Shown: in pieces, positions 1-8,533 of the stretch
How positions within the stretch are numbered: the first letter of the stretch is position 1
Layout: every line of letters starts with the position of its first letter
DNA from: Marinobacterium sp.
GTDB taxonomy: Bacteria > Pseudomonadota > Gammaproteobacteria > Pseudomonadales > Balneatricaceae
DNA: 37,848 bases
Assembly (NCBI GenBank): GCA_018623095.1
Contig: JAAZVX010000005.1
Location: 1-37,848 of the forward strand
Direction of reading: 5' to 3'
Program-made: the position numbers and the translations under genes
The notes under the pieces: generated by a model
Seen by the model: only the letters and a program-made list of their open reading frames with translations
Told to the model about the DNA's origin: nothing
Databases searched by the model: none

Positions 1-756
1 AAAGCGATTGTCCCTTACGTAACCGGTGGTGATTCAAACCCCAGTGTTACCGTCCCTTTGATGCATGCGCTGGTAGAAGCGGGAGCTGATGTCATTGAAT
101 TAGGCGTCCCTTTTTCAGATCCAATGGCCGATGGTCCAGTGATTCAGTTAGCTTGTGAACGTGCGCTTGAGCACGGCACCAGTTTGACCGATGTGCTGGC
201 GATGGTTGCTCAATTTCGTGAACAGGATCAGACCACGCCGGTGGTTCTGATGGGCTACTTAAACCCAATCGAAGTGATGGGATATGAAGCCTTTGCTAAA
301 AATGCCAAAGCGTCAGGCGTTGACGGTGTTCTGGTCGTCGATATGCCTCCGATTGAATCGGGTGGCCTTATGGCTGCGATGAAGGCAGAGTCACTCGATA
401 TCATCTTCCTCATTGCACCGACCACTTCCCCTGCTCGTCGTAAAGCGATCTGTGATCAAGGCAGTGGCTATCTCTATTATGTTTCAGTGAAGGGTGTGAC
501 TGGCTCTAAATCTTTGAATGTAGACGAAGTAGGGGCGTACATAAGCGACATGCGTCAGGATACCGATCTTCCAATCTGCGTAGGTTTTGGTATTCGTGAT
601 GGCGAATCAGCTGCAGCTGTTTCTAAAGTGTCTGATGGCGCGATCGTTGGATCTGTGCTGGTGAATCAAATTGCTGAACTGGCGAACACGCCAGAGAAGA
701 TTCCTGCTGCCGTTGCAGGTATAGTTAAAGAAATGCGTCAAGCGATCGACGCTTAA
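1..756 (+). CDS. trpA: Tryptophan synthase alpha subunit, 5'-truncated by window edge
   Basis: TrpA cleaves indole-3-glycerol phosphate to indole and glyceraldehyde 3-phosphate in the cytoplasm and passes indole to TrpB. The frame is open from base 1, and its first visible residues ([13 protein letters not shown]) already match the family N-terminus, so only about 16 residues and the start codon lie outside the window. The catalytic Glu and Asp are visible in ELGVPFSDP and MADGP at visible residues 33 and 44, equivalent to Glu49 and Asp60 of the E. coli enzyme. The phosphate-binding glycine-rich segments ([17 protein letters not shown]) are also present. The TTG/ATG codons at 58-63 are internal and are not starts. 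accD follows after 21 nt, as in Pseudomonas-type genomes, where trpB would be expected upstream. Confidence 0.97.
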   Translation, partial: KAIVPYVTGGDSNPSVTVPLMHALVEAGADVIELGVPFSDPMADGPVIQLACERALEHGTSLTDVLAMVAQFREQDQTTPVVLMGYLNPIEVMGYEAFAKNAKASGVDGVLVVDMPPIESGGLMAAMKAESLDIIFLIAPTTSPARRKAICDQGSGYLYYVSVKGVTGSKSLNVDEVGAYISDMRQDTDLPICVGFGIRDGESAAAVSKVSDGAIVGSVLVNQIAELANTPEKIPAAVAGIVKEMRQAIDA

Positions 757-777
757 GTCGATCATTTAGGGAGTACC

Positions 778-1653
778 ATGAGTAACTGGTTGGAAAAGAT
801 CGTACCGTCACTGGCACGAAATGAAGATAAAAAACGTAACAGCATACCTGAAGGGCTTTGGGAGAAGTGTCCCAAGTGTGAAAGTGTGCTTTACAAACCA
901 GAGCTGGAAAAGACACTCAACGTCTGCCCTAAATGTGATCATCACCTCCGCATTGGTGCTCGCACGCGTTTAAACTACTTTCTTGATGAAGGGTCGACTA
1001 AAGAGATTGCCTCCGACATCGAGCCGATCGATCGCCTTAAATTTAAAGACTCTAAGAAGTACAAAGATCGTCTAACGGCTGCTCAGCGCGATACTGGTGA
1101 AAAAGATGCACTGGTCGCGATGAAAGGGACGTTAGAAGGTAATCCCGTTGCAGCGGTTGCTTTCGAGTTCCGCTTTATGGGTGGTTCGATGGGTACCGTG
1201 GTTGGTGAGCGTTTTGTTCGAGCGGCCGAAGTATCGCTTGCAGAGGGCATTCCTCTGGTCTGCTTCTCAGCATCGGGCGGTGCGCGCATGCAAGAGGCGT
1301 TGTTCTCGCTGTTCCAAATGGCCCGTACATCGGCAGTACTTGAAGAGATGCGAGTGAGAGGTATTCCATTCATCTCTGTTTTGACAGACCCAGTTTATGG
1401 CGGTGTCTCTGCCAGTCTTGCGATGCTTGGCGATCTTAACGTTGCTGAACCCCGCGCACTGGTCGGCTTTGCTGGTCCACGTGTCATTGAGCAGACCGTC
1501 CGTGAAAAACTTCCTGAAGGGTTTCAGCGCAGTGAGTTCCTTTTAGAGCACGGTCAAGTTGATATGATCATTGAGCGTGGTGAGATGCGTAGCCGTCTTG
1601 CAAAAATGCTTCGCCAAATGCAGGGCCAGCCTGCACAGCAACCCGCTGAATAA
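778..1653 (+). CDS. accD: Acetyl-CoA carboxylase carboxyltransferase beta subunit
   Basis: With AccA, AccD forms the carboxyltransferase that moves CO2 from biotinylated AccB to acetyl-CoA, the first step of fatty acid synthesis. The 291-residue protein has the N-terminal zinc ribbon with Cys31, Cys34, Cys50 and Cys53 (two CPKC pairs). A crotonase-fold carboxyltransferase domain follows, with the glycine-rich stretches [12 protein letters not shown] and [10 protein letters not shown]. Length is normal for the family. The ATG at 778 follows an AGGGAG ribosome binding site at about 769-774. It sits between trpA and folC, the common gammaproteobacterial order, and is probably cotranscribed with both. 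Confidence 0.97.
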   Translation: MSNWLEKIVPSLARNEDKKRNSIPEGLWEKCPKCESVLYKPELEKTLNVCPKCDHHLRIGARTRLNYFLDEGSTKEIASDIEPIDRLKFKDSKKYKDRLTAAQRDTGEKDALVAMKGTLEGNPVAAVAFEFRFMGGSMGTVVGERFVRAAEVSLAEGIPLVCFSASGGARMQEALFSLFQMARTSAVLEEMRVRGIPFISVLTDPVYGGVSASLAMLGDLNVAEPRALVGFAGPRVIEQTVREKLPEGFQRSEFLLEHGQVDMIIERGEMRSRLAKMLRQMQGQPAQQPAE

Positions 1654-1674
1654 GCGCAAGTAGACGATTGAGCG

Positions 1675-2946
1675 ATGAGCCATTTAAGCTCAGCGAACAG
1701 TTTGGAAGAGTGGCTCTCAGCCATTGAGGCCGCTCACCCAACTGAGGTTGATTTGGGGTTGGATCGTGTTGCTAAGGTAGCCGATCGCCTGAATCTAGAT
1801 TTCTCTCGCAGTAAAGTCATCACGGTGGCGGGTACCAATGGTAAGGGGTCAACCTGTGCCATGTTGGATTCGATCATTCGTGCATCGAATGCCACCTCTG
1901 GTGTCTACAGTTCTCCGCACTTCTTAAACTACAATGAACGCATAAAGATCAATGGTTTAGATGCCTCTGATGAAGTGATTGTTGATGCGTTTTGCCGGAT
2001 TGATCAAGCCCGTGAAGAGATCTCTCTAACCTATTTTGAGTACGGTACACTGGCCGCACTCATCATTTTTTCTGACCTAGTGCTTGATTATGTCATTCTC
2101 GAAGTAGGTCTAGGTGGGCGCTTAGATGCGGTCAATATTGTCGATGCGGATATCGCCGTCATCACCTCGATAGCACTGGATCATGTTGATTGGCTTGGCG
2201 ACAACATCGAGTCGATTGCTCGTGAGAAAGCGGGAGTTTTTCGACCAGGTAAACCTGCGGTGTGTGGTATGTCACCCGCTGCACGTTCAATTGTTCAGTA
2301 CTCGGCTGAACTTAATGCTCCGCTCTACCTGTTTGATCAGGACTATCGCTTAGATGATGCTCAAACCGTTTGGAACTGGGCGGGCGTGGATCTAGACGGT
2401 GAGCACATTGCCTATTTTGATCTGCCTGTAACGTCCTTACCACTGGTTAATGCTGCGACTGTGTTGCAAGTGTTAACGCTGGTGGCACCTCAGATATCGA
2501 TTGAAGCGATCGTTACTGGCCTTGAGACTGTTCGATTAACTGGGCGAATGCAGAGCGAGAAAATCGGTGCTAGCGAGTGCATACTGGATGTGGCCCACAA
2601 TCCTCAGGCGGCACAGTACCTCGCTAATCGTTTACTTCAGCTACCCAAACCGTCGAAACGAACCCTAGTGTTGGGTATGCTCTACGATAAAGATCGACAG
2701 GGCGTGGTCGAAGCACTTAGGCCTATTGTTGATGAGTGGTACCTTGTGTCCCTTAAAGGCCCGCGTGCTAGTCAAGCCGATGAGCTTTTGACGCTCGTCG
2801 GTTCTGACACACCACATCATTGTTTTGCATCGGTATCCGATGCCTTTGATCAACTATCAAAAAGTAATTCAGAGGGCGAGCAGGTTCTGGTCTGCGGCTC
2901 ATTTTTAACGGTTACGGAGGCATTGAGTTGGCTCAAGACGCATTAA
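1675..2946 (+). CDS. folC: Folylpolyglutamate synthase / dihydrofolate synthase
   Basis: FolC ligates glutamate to dihydropteroate and then adds further glutamates to folates, using ATP. The 423-residue protein carries the Mur-ligase-type P-loop GTNGKGST at residues 53-60, followed by the folate-family segments SSPHFLNYNERIKING and EVGLGGRLDAVN. The C-terminal half has the ligase motif ILDVAHNPQA. The start at 1675 has only a weak ribosome binding site and lies 21 nt after accD, so coupling to accD translation is likely. Its last 19 nt overlap the next gene, dedD. Confidence 0.96.
   Translation: MSHLSSANSLEEWLSAIEAAHPTEVDLGLDRVAKVADRLNLDFSRSKVITVAGTNGKGSTCAMLDSIIRASNATSGVYSSPHFLNYNERIKINGLDASDEVIVDAFCRIDQAREEISLTYFEYGTLAALIIFSDLVLDYVILEVGLGGRLDAVNIVDADIAVITSIALDHVDWLGDNIESIAREKAGVFRPGKPAVCGMSPAARSIVQYSAELNAPLYLFDQDYRLDDAQTVWNWAGVDLDGEHIAYFDLPVTSLPLVNAATVLQVLTLVAPQISIEAIVTGLETVRLTGRMQSEKIGASECILDVAHNPQAAQYLANRLLQLPKPSKRTLVLGMLYDKDRQGVVEALRPIVDEWYLVSLKGPRASQADELLTLVGSDTPHHCFASVSDAFDQLSKSNSEGEQVLVCGSFLTVTEALSWLKTH
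2914..2930 (+). promoter_or_regulatory. Ribosome binding site fixing the TTG start of dedD
   Basis: ACGGAGG at 2914-2920 lies inside the end of folC, 7 nt before a TTG codon at 2928. No in-frame ATG offers a plausible alternative, and the TTG places a short cytoplasmic segment before the membrane helix, as in other DedD proteins. This decides the start and implies a 19-nt overlap with folC. Confidence 0.7.
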
Positions 2947-3518
2947 TCCAGGCAAGTATTCGCCGTCGTTTGTTAGGTTTAGGCGCGCTCCTTGTGATCT
3001 CACTCTCTATTGCACCACTGATCTTTGATGCCGCCGGTTACAAAGAGCGTAAGATCGTTGATCGAATTCCTCCTGCACCGAGCCTACCGCCTGTGATGGA
3101 AGTTGCCCCTGCGGTTGTCTTGGATCAACCTGTGAGTGAAGCTGAGACGCCTGCGGACCCAGTGCCTGTTGCTCAGCCTGTAATTATCAAAGCACCACCG
3201 GTAGAGGTGGTCGAAAAAATGCAGCAGCGTATACCAGACGAGGTCTCGCCGGCAGAGGATATGCCGCGTTTGGATGAGAACGGAATTCCTGCCGCTTGGT
3301 CGTTACAGTTGGCGAGTTTCAGGGATGAGCGCAATGCTAAATCTCTTCGTGCTGATCTGACGAAAGCGGGATATAAGGTCTACATTCGTCGTTCCAATGA
3401 TCTGGTTCGCGTCTACATTGGCCCTGAAATGCAACGCACCCGCCTAGAGTCATTGAAAGGGTTGATTAAAGAGCAGTACTCACTCGACGGTATGATCGTG
3501 CGCTTTACCACTCAGTAA
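2928..3518 (+). CDS. dedD: DedD-like SPOR-domain cell division protein
   Basis: This is a 196-residue bitopic membrane protein. Residues 1-14 are a short cytoplasmic tail rich in Arg, and residues 15-33 are a hydrophobic helix. A Pro/Val-rich periplasmic linker spans about 40-115, and a C-terminal SPOR domain spans about 120-196 (WSLQLASF, AGYKVYIRR, VRVYIGP). SPOR domains bind denuded glycan strands at the division septum. Position between folC and cvpA matches the folC-dedD-cvpA-purF order known in gammaproteobacteria, which supports the name. The start is a TTG with a good ribosome binding site. Sequence outside the SPOR domain is low in complexity, so the exact role is taken from family and position. 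Confidence 0.88.
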   Translation: MAQDALIQASIRRRLLGLGALLVISLSIAPLIFDAAGYKERKIVDRIPPAPSLPPVMEVAPAVVLDQPVSEAETPADPVPVAQPVIIKAPPVEVVEKMQQRIPDEVSPAEDMPRLDENGIPAAWSLQLASFRDERNAKSLRADLTKAGYKVYIRRSNDLVRVYIGPEMQRTRLESLKGLIKEQYSLDGMIVRFTTQ

Positions 3519-3544
3519 ACCATTACAAATAGATGAAGAGTTCT

Positions 3545-3573
3545 TTGGGTTAACCGGATCTCTCTGATAAAAT
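3545..3573 (+). promoter_or_regulatory. Candidate sigma-70 promoter upstream of cvpA
   Basis: TTGGGT at 3545-3550 and TAAAAT at 3568-3573 are separated by exactly 17 nt, in the 85-nt gap between dedD and cvpA. This would give an internal promoter for cvpA-purF within the longer gene string. No clear PurR-type operator was recognised beside it. It is predicted from sequence only. Confidence 0.45.
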
Positions 3574-3603
3574 GTAGCTGTTTTTCAATTTTGGATAGAG
3601 AAG

Positions 3604-4125
3604 ATGATCTGGACTGATTGGCTAATTATCGGCATCGTTGCCGTGTCCAGTCTACTTAGCCTAAAGCGTGGTTTCATACGGGAAGCTCTATCACTTGTCA
3701 CTTGGGTCAGCGCTTTCATTATTGCGCGTCTGTTTGCTACCAGTTTGAGTGCCTATCTGGTGGATTACATCGAGACCCCATCACTTCGTATGTTGGCAGC
3801 CTTTGCTGCTCTGTTCATTTTTACACTGATCGTGGGTGCCCTTGTTGGTAAGTTGATTACCGCACTGATCAGTGCAACCGGTTTATCTGCAACGGATCGC
3901 ATCCTGGGAATGGGCTTTGGTGCCGTTCGTGGTGGTTTGGTTGTGGTCGTCATTGTGGCTTTGCTAGGGTTAACGCCCGCGGTTGAAGATCAATGGTGGA
4001 AGGATTCTCAGCTCATTCCTCACTTCGTTTTGATGGAGGAGTGGACTAAAGAGACTGCAAAAGAGATTGGTGGTGTGATCTGGACGCTCAGTAGCGATCC
4101 GGCAAGCGCCAGTGTCGTGAATTAG
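3604..4125 (+). CDS. cvpA: CvpA family inner membrane protein
   Basis: This 173-residue integral membrane protein has about four hydrophobic segments, near residues 5-22, 28-46, 62-85 and 100-122, followed by a polar C-terminal tail. The family signature is present early (DWLIIGIVAVSSLLSLKRGFIREALSL). CvpA was named for a requirement in colicin V production in E. coli and is also linked to envelope stress and bile resistance. Its biochemical activity is not settled. It lies directly before purF, the usual arrangement. The ATG at 3604 follows a modest AGAGAAG ribosome binding site. Confidence 0.93.
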   Translation: MIWTDWLIIGIVAVSSLLSLKRGFIREALSLVTWVSAFIIARLFATSLSAYLVDYIETPSLRMLAAFAALFIFTLIVGALVGKLITALISATGLSATDRILGMGFGAVRGGLVVVVIVALLGLTPAVEDQWWKDSQLIPHFVLMEEWTKETAKEIGGVIWTLSSDPASASVVN

Positions 4126-4144
4126 TTCGATATAGGTAGATCGG

Positions 4145-5665
4145 ATGTGTGGAATAGTTGGCATCGTAGCCAAAACCTATGTTAACCAGACCATTTTTGA
4201 TGCGTTAACAGTCCTACAGCACCGCGGCCAAGATGCTGCCGGTATGGTTACTTGTGAAGGTAACCGCTTTTATCTTCGTAAGGATAATGGCTTAGTCAAC
4301 GAAGTCTTCCGTACACGACACATGAAAAAGTTGAATGGTGAAATGGGCATTGGCCATGTGCGCTATCCAACGGCGGGTAGCTCAAGCTCTGCTGAAGCCC
4401 AGCCATTTTATGTAAACTCCCCTTATGGTATCGCACTGGCACATAACGGTAACCTGACCAACTCTGAGCAGTTGGCTGACGAGGTGTTCCGTTCAGACCT
4501 TCGCCACATCAATACGACGTCTGACTCAGAAGTGTTGCTGAACGTCTTTGCGCATGAGCTTCAACTGCTGGGTAAACTGCACCCAACGTCTGAAGATATC
4601 TTCAACGTTGTGGAGACTGTGCATAAGCGTTGTCAGGGTGGGTATGCCGTTGTCGCGATCATTACAGGCCTCGGTTTGGCGGCATTCCGTGATCCTTTTG
4701 GTATTCGTCCATTGGTTTACGGTAAACGTGAAACCGAAGCGGGTGTTGAGTACATGGTTGCGTCTGAGAGCGTGGCGTTGGATACCGCTGGTTTTGAGAT
4801 GGTCCGTGATGTTGAGCCTGGTGAAGCGATCTTCATTACCCAACAGGGTGAGATCTTTACCAAGCAGTGTGTTGAGACACCGGTACTCGCTCCTTGTCTG
4901 TTTGAGTATGTCTATCTAGCGCGTCCTGACTCGATTATCGATAAGACGCCGGTTCATAACGCGCGTATGGAGATGGGCGTCAAGTTGGCGGATAAGGTTC
5001 GCAGAGAGTTTCCAGAGCACGATATTGACGTCATTATCCCGATTCCTGATACCAGTCGCACCGCGGCACTTGAGATGGCTAAAAGCTTGAAAGTGACCTA
5101 CCGGGAAGGCTTTATCAAGAATCGTTACATCGGCCGTACCTTCATCATGCCGGGTCAAACTCAGCGTAAGAAGTCCGTTCGCCAAAAGCTGAACCCGATC
5201 CAGTCTGAGTTCAAAGACAAGGTGGTGATGCTAGTTGACGACTCCATTGTACGCGGCACAACCTCGGCACAGATTGTTGAAATGGCTCGCGATGCCGGTG
5301 CTCGTAAAGTCTACTTTGCCTCGGCTGCTCCTGAAGTACGTTACCCGAACGTCTTCGGTATCGACATGCCAAGTGCCAGTGAGTTGATTGCACATGGCCG
5401 TACCGCGGAAGAGGTGGGTAATGAGATCGGTTGTGACTGGATGCTCTACCAAGATCTAGACGATCTTAAAGCCTGTGTGACTGAACTTAATCCGGCGGTG
5501 ACCCAGTTTGATACCTGTGTCTTCAACGGGGAGTATGTGACAGGCACGGTGACCAGCACCTACTTGGATAACATCGATGCCAAACGCAACGATGATGCAA
5601 AAGCGAGCGCCAATGATGAGCAGACCGAAGGAAATGAGTCTGCCAACCTACATAAAGCTTTTTAA
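4145..5665 (+). CDS. purF: Amidophosphoribosyltransferase (glutamine PRPP amidotransferase)
   Basis: PurF makes 5-phosphoribosylamine from PRPP and glutamine, the committed step of purine synthesis. The 506-residue protein starts MCGIVGI, so Cys2 becomes the N-terminal nucleophile once Met is removed. There is no propeptide, as in E. coli. The glutaminase half includes HRGQDAAG and the GIGHVRYPT stretch. The phosphoribosyltransferase half carries the PRPP-binding motif [10 protein letters not shown] at residues 364-373. The last 30 or so residues are polar and probably disordered. It follows cvpA by 19 nt and precedes metZ by 9 nt. Confidence 0.97.
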   Translation: MCGIVGIVAKTYVNQTIFDALTVLQHRGQDAAGMVTCEGNRFYLRKDNGLVNEVFRTRHMKKLNGEMGIGHVRYPTAGSSSSAEAQPFYVNSPYGIALAHNGNLTNSEQLADEVFRSDLRHINTTSDSEVLLNVFAHELQLLGKLHPTSEDIFNVVETVHKRCQGGYAVVAIITGLGLAAFRDPFGIRPLVYGKRETEAGVEYMVASESVALDTAGFEMVRDVEPGEAIFITQQGEIFTKQCVETPVLAPCLFEYVYLARPDSIIDKTPVHNARMEMGVKLADKVRREFPEHDIDVIIPIPDTSRTAALEMAKSLKVTYREGFIKNRYIGRTFIMPGQTQRKKSVRQKLNPIQSEFKDKVVMLVDDSIVRGTTSAQIVEMARDAGARKVYFASAAPEVRYPNVFGIDMPSASELIAHGRTAEEVGNEIGCDWMLYQDLDDLKACVTELNPAVTQFDTCVFNGEYVTGTVTSTYLDNIDAKRNDDAKASANDEQTEGNESANLHKAF

Positions 5666-5674
5666 GGATGAAGC

Positions 5675-6904
5675 ATGGGTAGTAAGCAGTTCGAGAGACC
5701 TGAAAGGATTCAGTTTAATGATGATCACTACGCGCTAGAGACGCTTGCCGTTAGAGCAGGCCAGTGGCGTAGTGAAGAGGGCGAACACTCTGACGCCATC
5801 TTCCCAACCTCAAGTTTTGTCTACAGCTCAGCTAAAGAGGCTGCGGATACCTTTGCTGGTAATGTCGAAGGGAATGTCTACTCTCGCTTTACGAACCCAA
5901 CGGTTCAAGCCTTCGAGCGTCGCATTGCTGCTCTAGAGTGTGGTGAGCGCGCCATCGCGACCAGTTCCGGTATGGCGGGCATCATGAGCCTCTGTTTGTC
6001 ATTAATGAAGCACGGCGATCACGTTGTCTGCTCACACTCTGTGTTTGGTTCTACGGTATCACTGTTTGAAAAATATGTGAGCCGAGCGGGTATTGAAACA
6101 ACCTTTGTTGACCCTAAAGATTTGACCGCGTGGCAAGCGGCGGTGCGTCCAACTACCAAGATGTTTTTTCTTGAAACACCGAGTAACCCGTTAGCCGAGG
6201 TGACCGACATTCAAGCGGTTGCTGATATTGCGCATGCTGCCGGTGCGAAGCTGGTGGTCGATAACTGTTTCTTAACGCCGGCTCTGCAAAAGCCACTCTT
6301 GTTGGGGGCTGATATCGTTATGCACTCTGCAACAAAACATCTTGATGGGCAGGGTCGTGTAGTGGGCGGTGTTGTGGTCGGTACCGACGCCGATATGGAA
6401 GAGGTGTTTGGTTTTATTCGTACTGCCGGCTCTTGTTTAAGCCCATTCAACGCATGGGTTTTCCAAAAAGGTTTAGAGACTCTGCCACTTCGTATGAAGG
6501 CGCACTCCGAGTCTGCTTTAGAGATTGCTCAGTGGTTAGAAGCGCAGCCCAAAGTGGCTAAAGTTTACTATTCGGGTCTTGCTTCCCACCCACAACATGA
6601 ACTGGCTGTCCGTCAGCAGTCAGGTTTTGGTGCGGTTCTTGGTTTTGAAGTCTCTAGCAAAGTCCTGGCTCAAAAAGAGGCTGCTTGGGCCTTTATCGAT
6701 GCCACTGAAGTGGTATCGATTACTGGCAATTTAGGGGATGTGAAGAGCACAATTACTCACCCTGCAACGACGACTCATGGACGCATGTCTGCAGAGGCGC
6801 GTGCTGAAGCAGGCATTCAAGATAGCCTGATCCGTTTATCCGTTGGTTTAGAGAGCGTTGATGATCTAAAACGTGATCTACAGCGCGGTTTAGACACTAT
6901 TTAA
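5675..6904 (+). CDS. metZ: O-succinylhomoserine sulfhydrylase
   Basis: This 409-residue fold-type I PLP enzyme belongs to the Cys/Met metabolism family. The Schiff-base lysine is Lys221 in SATKHLDGQGR, and the PLP phosphate-binding region is SSGMAGIMS at residues 97-105. MetZ joins O-succinylhomoserine (or the acetyl ester) to sulfide to give homocysteine. I call MetZ over MetB or MetC because of the purF-metZ linkage seen in Pseudomonas and the N-terminal segment ALETLAVRAGQWRS. The substrate ester cannot be fixed from sequence alone. Sulfide would come from the CysI pathway encoded 12 kb downstream. The ATG at 5675 lies 9 nt after purF. Confidence 0.9.
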   Translation: MGSKQFERPERIQFNDDHYALETLAVRAGQWRSEEGEHSDAIFPTSSFVYSSAKEAADTFAGNVEGNVYSRFTNPTVQAFERRIAALECGERAIATSSGMAGIMSLCLSLMKHGDHVVCSHSVFGSTVSLFEKYVSRAGIETTFVDPKDLTAWQAAVRPTTKMFFLETPSNPLAEVTDIQAVADIAHAAGAKLVVDNCFLTPALQKPLLLGADIVMHSATKHLDGQGRVVGGVVVGTDADMEEVFGFIRTAGSCLSPFNAWVFQKGLETLPLRMKAHSESALEIAQWLEAQPKVAKVYYSGLASHPQHELAVRQQSGFGAVLGFEVSSKVLAQKEAAWAFIDATEVVSITGNLGDVKSTITHPATTTHGRMSAEARAEAGIQDSLIRLSVGLESVDDLKRDLQRGLDTI

Positions 6905-6915
6905 TATCTCCTCTT

Positions 6916-7863
6916 ATGCGCCTGATTGTTGCCCCAATGGAGGGCGTTGTTGATTACAGCATGCGTCGCCTTATCGCTAGAGTAGGTGGCGCCGATCAGA
7001 TGGTCTCCGAATTTGTGCGTGTTAACGACACGCTGCTTCCCTCAAAAGTATTTCATAAGCTGATTCCGGAACTGAATCAGGATTACTGCGGTTATGGTGA
7101 GACCCCACTGGTTGTTCAACTGTTGGGGTCTGATCCTGAATCCCTTGCCAACAATGCTCTGATCGCGCTTGAGTTAGGTGCTCCTGCCATCGATATGAAT
7201 TTCGGTTGCCCGGCTAAAACCGTTAACAAGAGCCGCGGTGGATCGATACTGCTGAAAGAGCCAGAGGTTGTGCATGCCGCCGTTAAAGCGGTTCGTGATG
7301 CGGTACCAAACCAGATCGACGTCAGCGCTAAAATGCGCCTAGGCTATGAAGACAAATCATTGGCAATCGATAATGCACAGGCAATCGAGGCGGCGGGCGC
7401 AAGCTATCTTACTGTGCATGCCCGCACTAAGGTTGAAGGGTATAAACCCCCAGCCCATTGGGAGTGGATCGCTAAAATACGAGAGGCAGTCTCAATCCCT
7501 GTCATCGCCAATGGTGAAGTGTGGAACGTCGAAGATTATGACCGTTGCCGTGAGGTGAGTGGTTGTGACGATGTGATGATTGGGCGTGGATGGGTTGCTA
7601 ATCCGCTGCTGCCACATCAGATCAAAGATAGAAGTTATCCCGTCGATTTAGAGGAGTGCTGGCAACTTCTCAAACCCAATATTCTTGAGTTCTTCGATGA
7701 TGTCGTCTCGCTAATCGAAGAGCGCCATGTTCATGGTCGCATTAAACAGTGGTGTAATATGCTGGGGTGGCAGTATCCGCAAGCTAAAACGCTGTTTCAA
7801 GAGCTAAGAACAGAGCGCGATGCGGTGAAGATCGGGGATATTCTTAAATACCGTCTCAAATGA
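6916..7863 (+). CDS. dusC: tRNA-dihydrouridine(16) synthase
   Basis: This FMN-dependent enzyme reduces uridine to dihydrouridine in the tRNA D loop. The 315-residue TIM-barrel protein begins MRLIVAPMEGVVD and has the catalytic Cys98 in NFGCPAKTVNKSRGGS. The FMN-binding segments VHARTKVEGY and IANGEVWNVEDY are typical of the DusC branch, and Cys98 matches the E. coli DusC catalytic position. It starts 11 nt after metZ with little visible ribosome binding site, so reinitiation after metZ is likely. The gene run ends at a hairpin at 7870-7892. Confidence 0.93.
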   Translation: MRLIVAPMEGVVDYSMRRLIARVGGADQMVSEFVRVNDTLLPSKVFHKLIPELNQDYCGYGETPLVVQLLGSDPESLANNALIALELGAPAIDMNFGCPAKTVNKSRGGSILLKEPEVVHAAVKAVRDAVPNQIDVSAKMRLGYEDKSLAIDNAQAIEAAGASYLTVHARTKVEGYKPPAHWEWIAKIREAVSIPVIANGEVWNVEDYDRCREVSGCDDVMIGRGWVANPLLPHQIKDRSYPVDLEECWQLLKPNILEFFDDVVSLIEERHVHGRIKQWCNMLGWQYPQAKTLFQELRTERDAVKIGDILKYRLK

Positions 7864-7869
7864 GTGCTA

Positions 7870-7892
7870 GGGTCTGACCTAAGGCCAGACCC
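7870..7892. terminator. Hairpin between convergent dusC and the sHSP gene
   Basis: GGGTCTG at 7870-7876 pairs perfectly with CAGACCC at 7886-7892. One mismatch and two further G-C pairs lie inside, around a 3-nt loop. Neither strand has a clear T-tract after it. It could be a weak bidirectional terminator or a 3'-end stabilising hairpin for the converging transcripts. Confidence 0.45.
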
Positions 7893-7903
7893 ATGATTAC
7901 AGA

Positions 7904-8317
7904 TTAGCTGATCTCAATACGGCGAGCTTTCATCGCTTCTGGAATTTCACGGATCAGTTCAACGTGAAGTAGACCATTCTCCATCGATGCATTCTCTACA
8001 CGGACGTGGTCGGCTAACTGGAAGCGGCGCTCAAAGTTGCGAGCTGCGATGCCTTGGTATAGGTAGGTTCGCTCTACCTGATCTTCCGCTTTGTTACCGC
8101 GAATCACTAGGTTGCCGCTCTCGCTGGTAATCTCAATTTCATCACGAGTAAAGCCGGCTACAGCCATGGTAATGCGGTAAGAGTTCTCTCCAGTCGCTTC
8201 AATGTTGTACGGAGGGTAAGCCGATTGTTCGCTTCGGTTAGCGGTATCAATCATGTTAGCTAGGCGGTCAAAGCCAATGGCAGAACGGTATAGGGGTGTT
8301 AGATCAAAATTACGCAT
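7904..8317 (-). CDS. IbpA/IbpB-type small heat-shock protein (Hsp20)
   Basis: This is an ATP-independent holdase chaperone that binds aggregating proteins and passes them to DnaK/ClpB. From the ATG at 8317 it has 137 residues. It opens MRNFDLTPLYRSAIGFDRL, nearly identical to E. coli IbpA/IbpB, followed by an alpha-crystallin domain (YPPYNIEATGENSYRI, ERTYLYQGIAARNFERRF) and the C-terminal R-I-E-I motif used for oligomer contacts. An in-frame ATG two codons earlier (8323) is rejected: it begins one base after the AGGA ribosome binding site at 8325-8328 and lies within a hairpin stem, while the ATG at 8317 has 7-nt spacing. IbpA versus IbpB cannot be separated. A sigma-32 promoter and a thermometer-like leader precede it. 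Confidence 0.95.
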   Translation of the reverse strand: MRNFDLTPLYRSAIGFDRLANMIDTANRSEQSAYPPYNIEATGENSYRITMAVAGFTRDEIEITSESGNLVIRGNKAEDQVERTYLYQGIAARNFERRFQLADHVRVENASMENGLLHVELIREIPEAMKARRIEIS

Positions 8318-8320
8318 AGT

Positions 8321-8344
8321 CATATCCTCAAATTAAGCAATATG
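8321..8344 (-). promoter_or_regulatory. Candidate ROSE RNA thermometer hairpin over the sHSP ribosome binding site
   Basis: On the minus strand, CATA (8344-8341) pairs with TATG (8324-8321). Inside it, TTGCT (8340-8336) faces the ribosome binding site AGGA (8328-8325), and a U-G and an A-U pair close a 3-nt loop. TTGCT opposite AGGA is the hallmark of ROSE elements, where a G-G pair and a spare U weaken the stem so that it melts on heating. A second hairpin lies upstream at 8359-8377 (ACCAC pairing with GTGGT, plus two G-C pairs beyond a bulge), fitting the multi-hairpin layout of ROSE leaders. This is inferred by hand from sequence and the known motif. Confidence 0.7.
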
Positions 8345-8415
8345 TTGTTTAGAGTTAAACCACCCAATCGGCGTGGTCGGTAAGCAGTACCTCAGGGTCA
8401 CTGTCTTAACAACTA

Positions 8416-8444
8416 ATTTGGGGATAGGATAGAGCAAATTCAAG
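8416..8444 (-). promoter_or_regulatory. Sigma-32 (RpoH) type heat-shock promoter
   Basis: On the minus strand, CTTGAAT (8444-8438) is followed after 14 nt by CCCCAAAT (8423-8416). The sigma-32 consensus is CTTGAAA, 13-15 nt, then CCCCATNT, so both boxes and the spacing fit well. Transcription would start near 8409, giving a leader of about 90 nt before the sHSP start, which contains the thermometer-like hairpins. Confidence 0.75.
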
Positions 8445-8486
8445 AGCAGAAATTGAGGAACATCGCGACTCGGCCACTTCAAGCTT

Positions 8487-8506
8487 AAAAAAAGAGGGCT
8501 TGGCCC
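8487..8506 (-). terminator. Rho-independent terminator of the rsx-nth-DUF2185 unit
   Basis: On the minus strand, GGGC (8506-8503), a 3-nt loop and GCCC (8499-8496) are followed by CT and seven T. The stem is short but all G-C. It lies about 30 nt after the DUF2185 stop codon and upstream of the sigma-32 promoter, so it separates the two transcription units. Confidence 0.6.
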
Positions 8507-8533
8507 ATAAGAGCCACGATGAGTATGAACGGA

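Noticed and set aside
58-63. TTG/ATG as a start for trpA
   Set aside because: Conserved TrpA sequence continues upstream to base 1, so the gene is cut by the window edge and these codons are internal.
1083-1373. Open frames on the opposite strand and in a second frame inside accD
   Set aside because: They overlap a complete conserved gene, have no ribosome binding site and read as low-complexity shadows. The same holds for the frames inside purF, metZ, rsxC, deaD and pntA.
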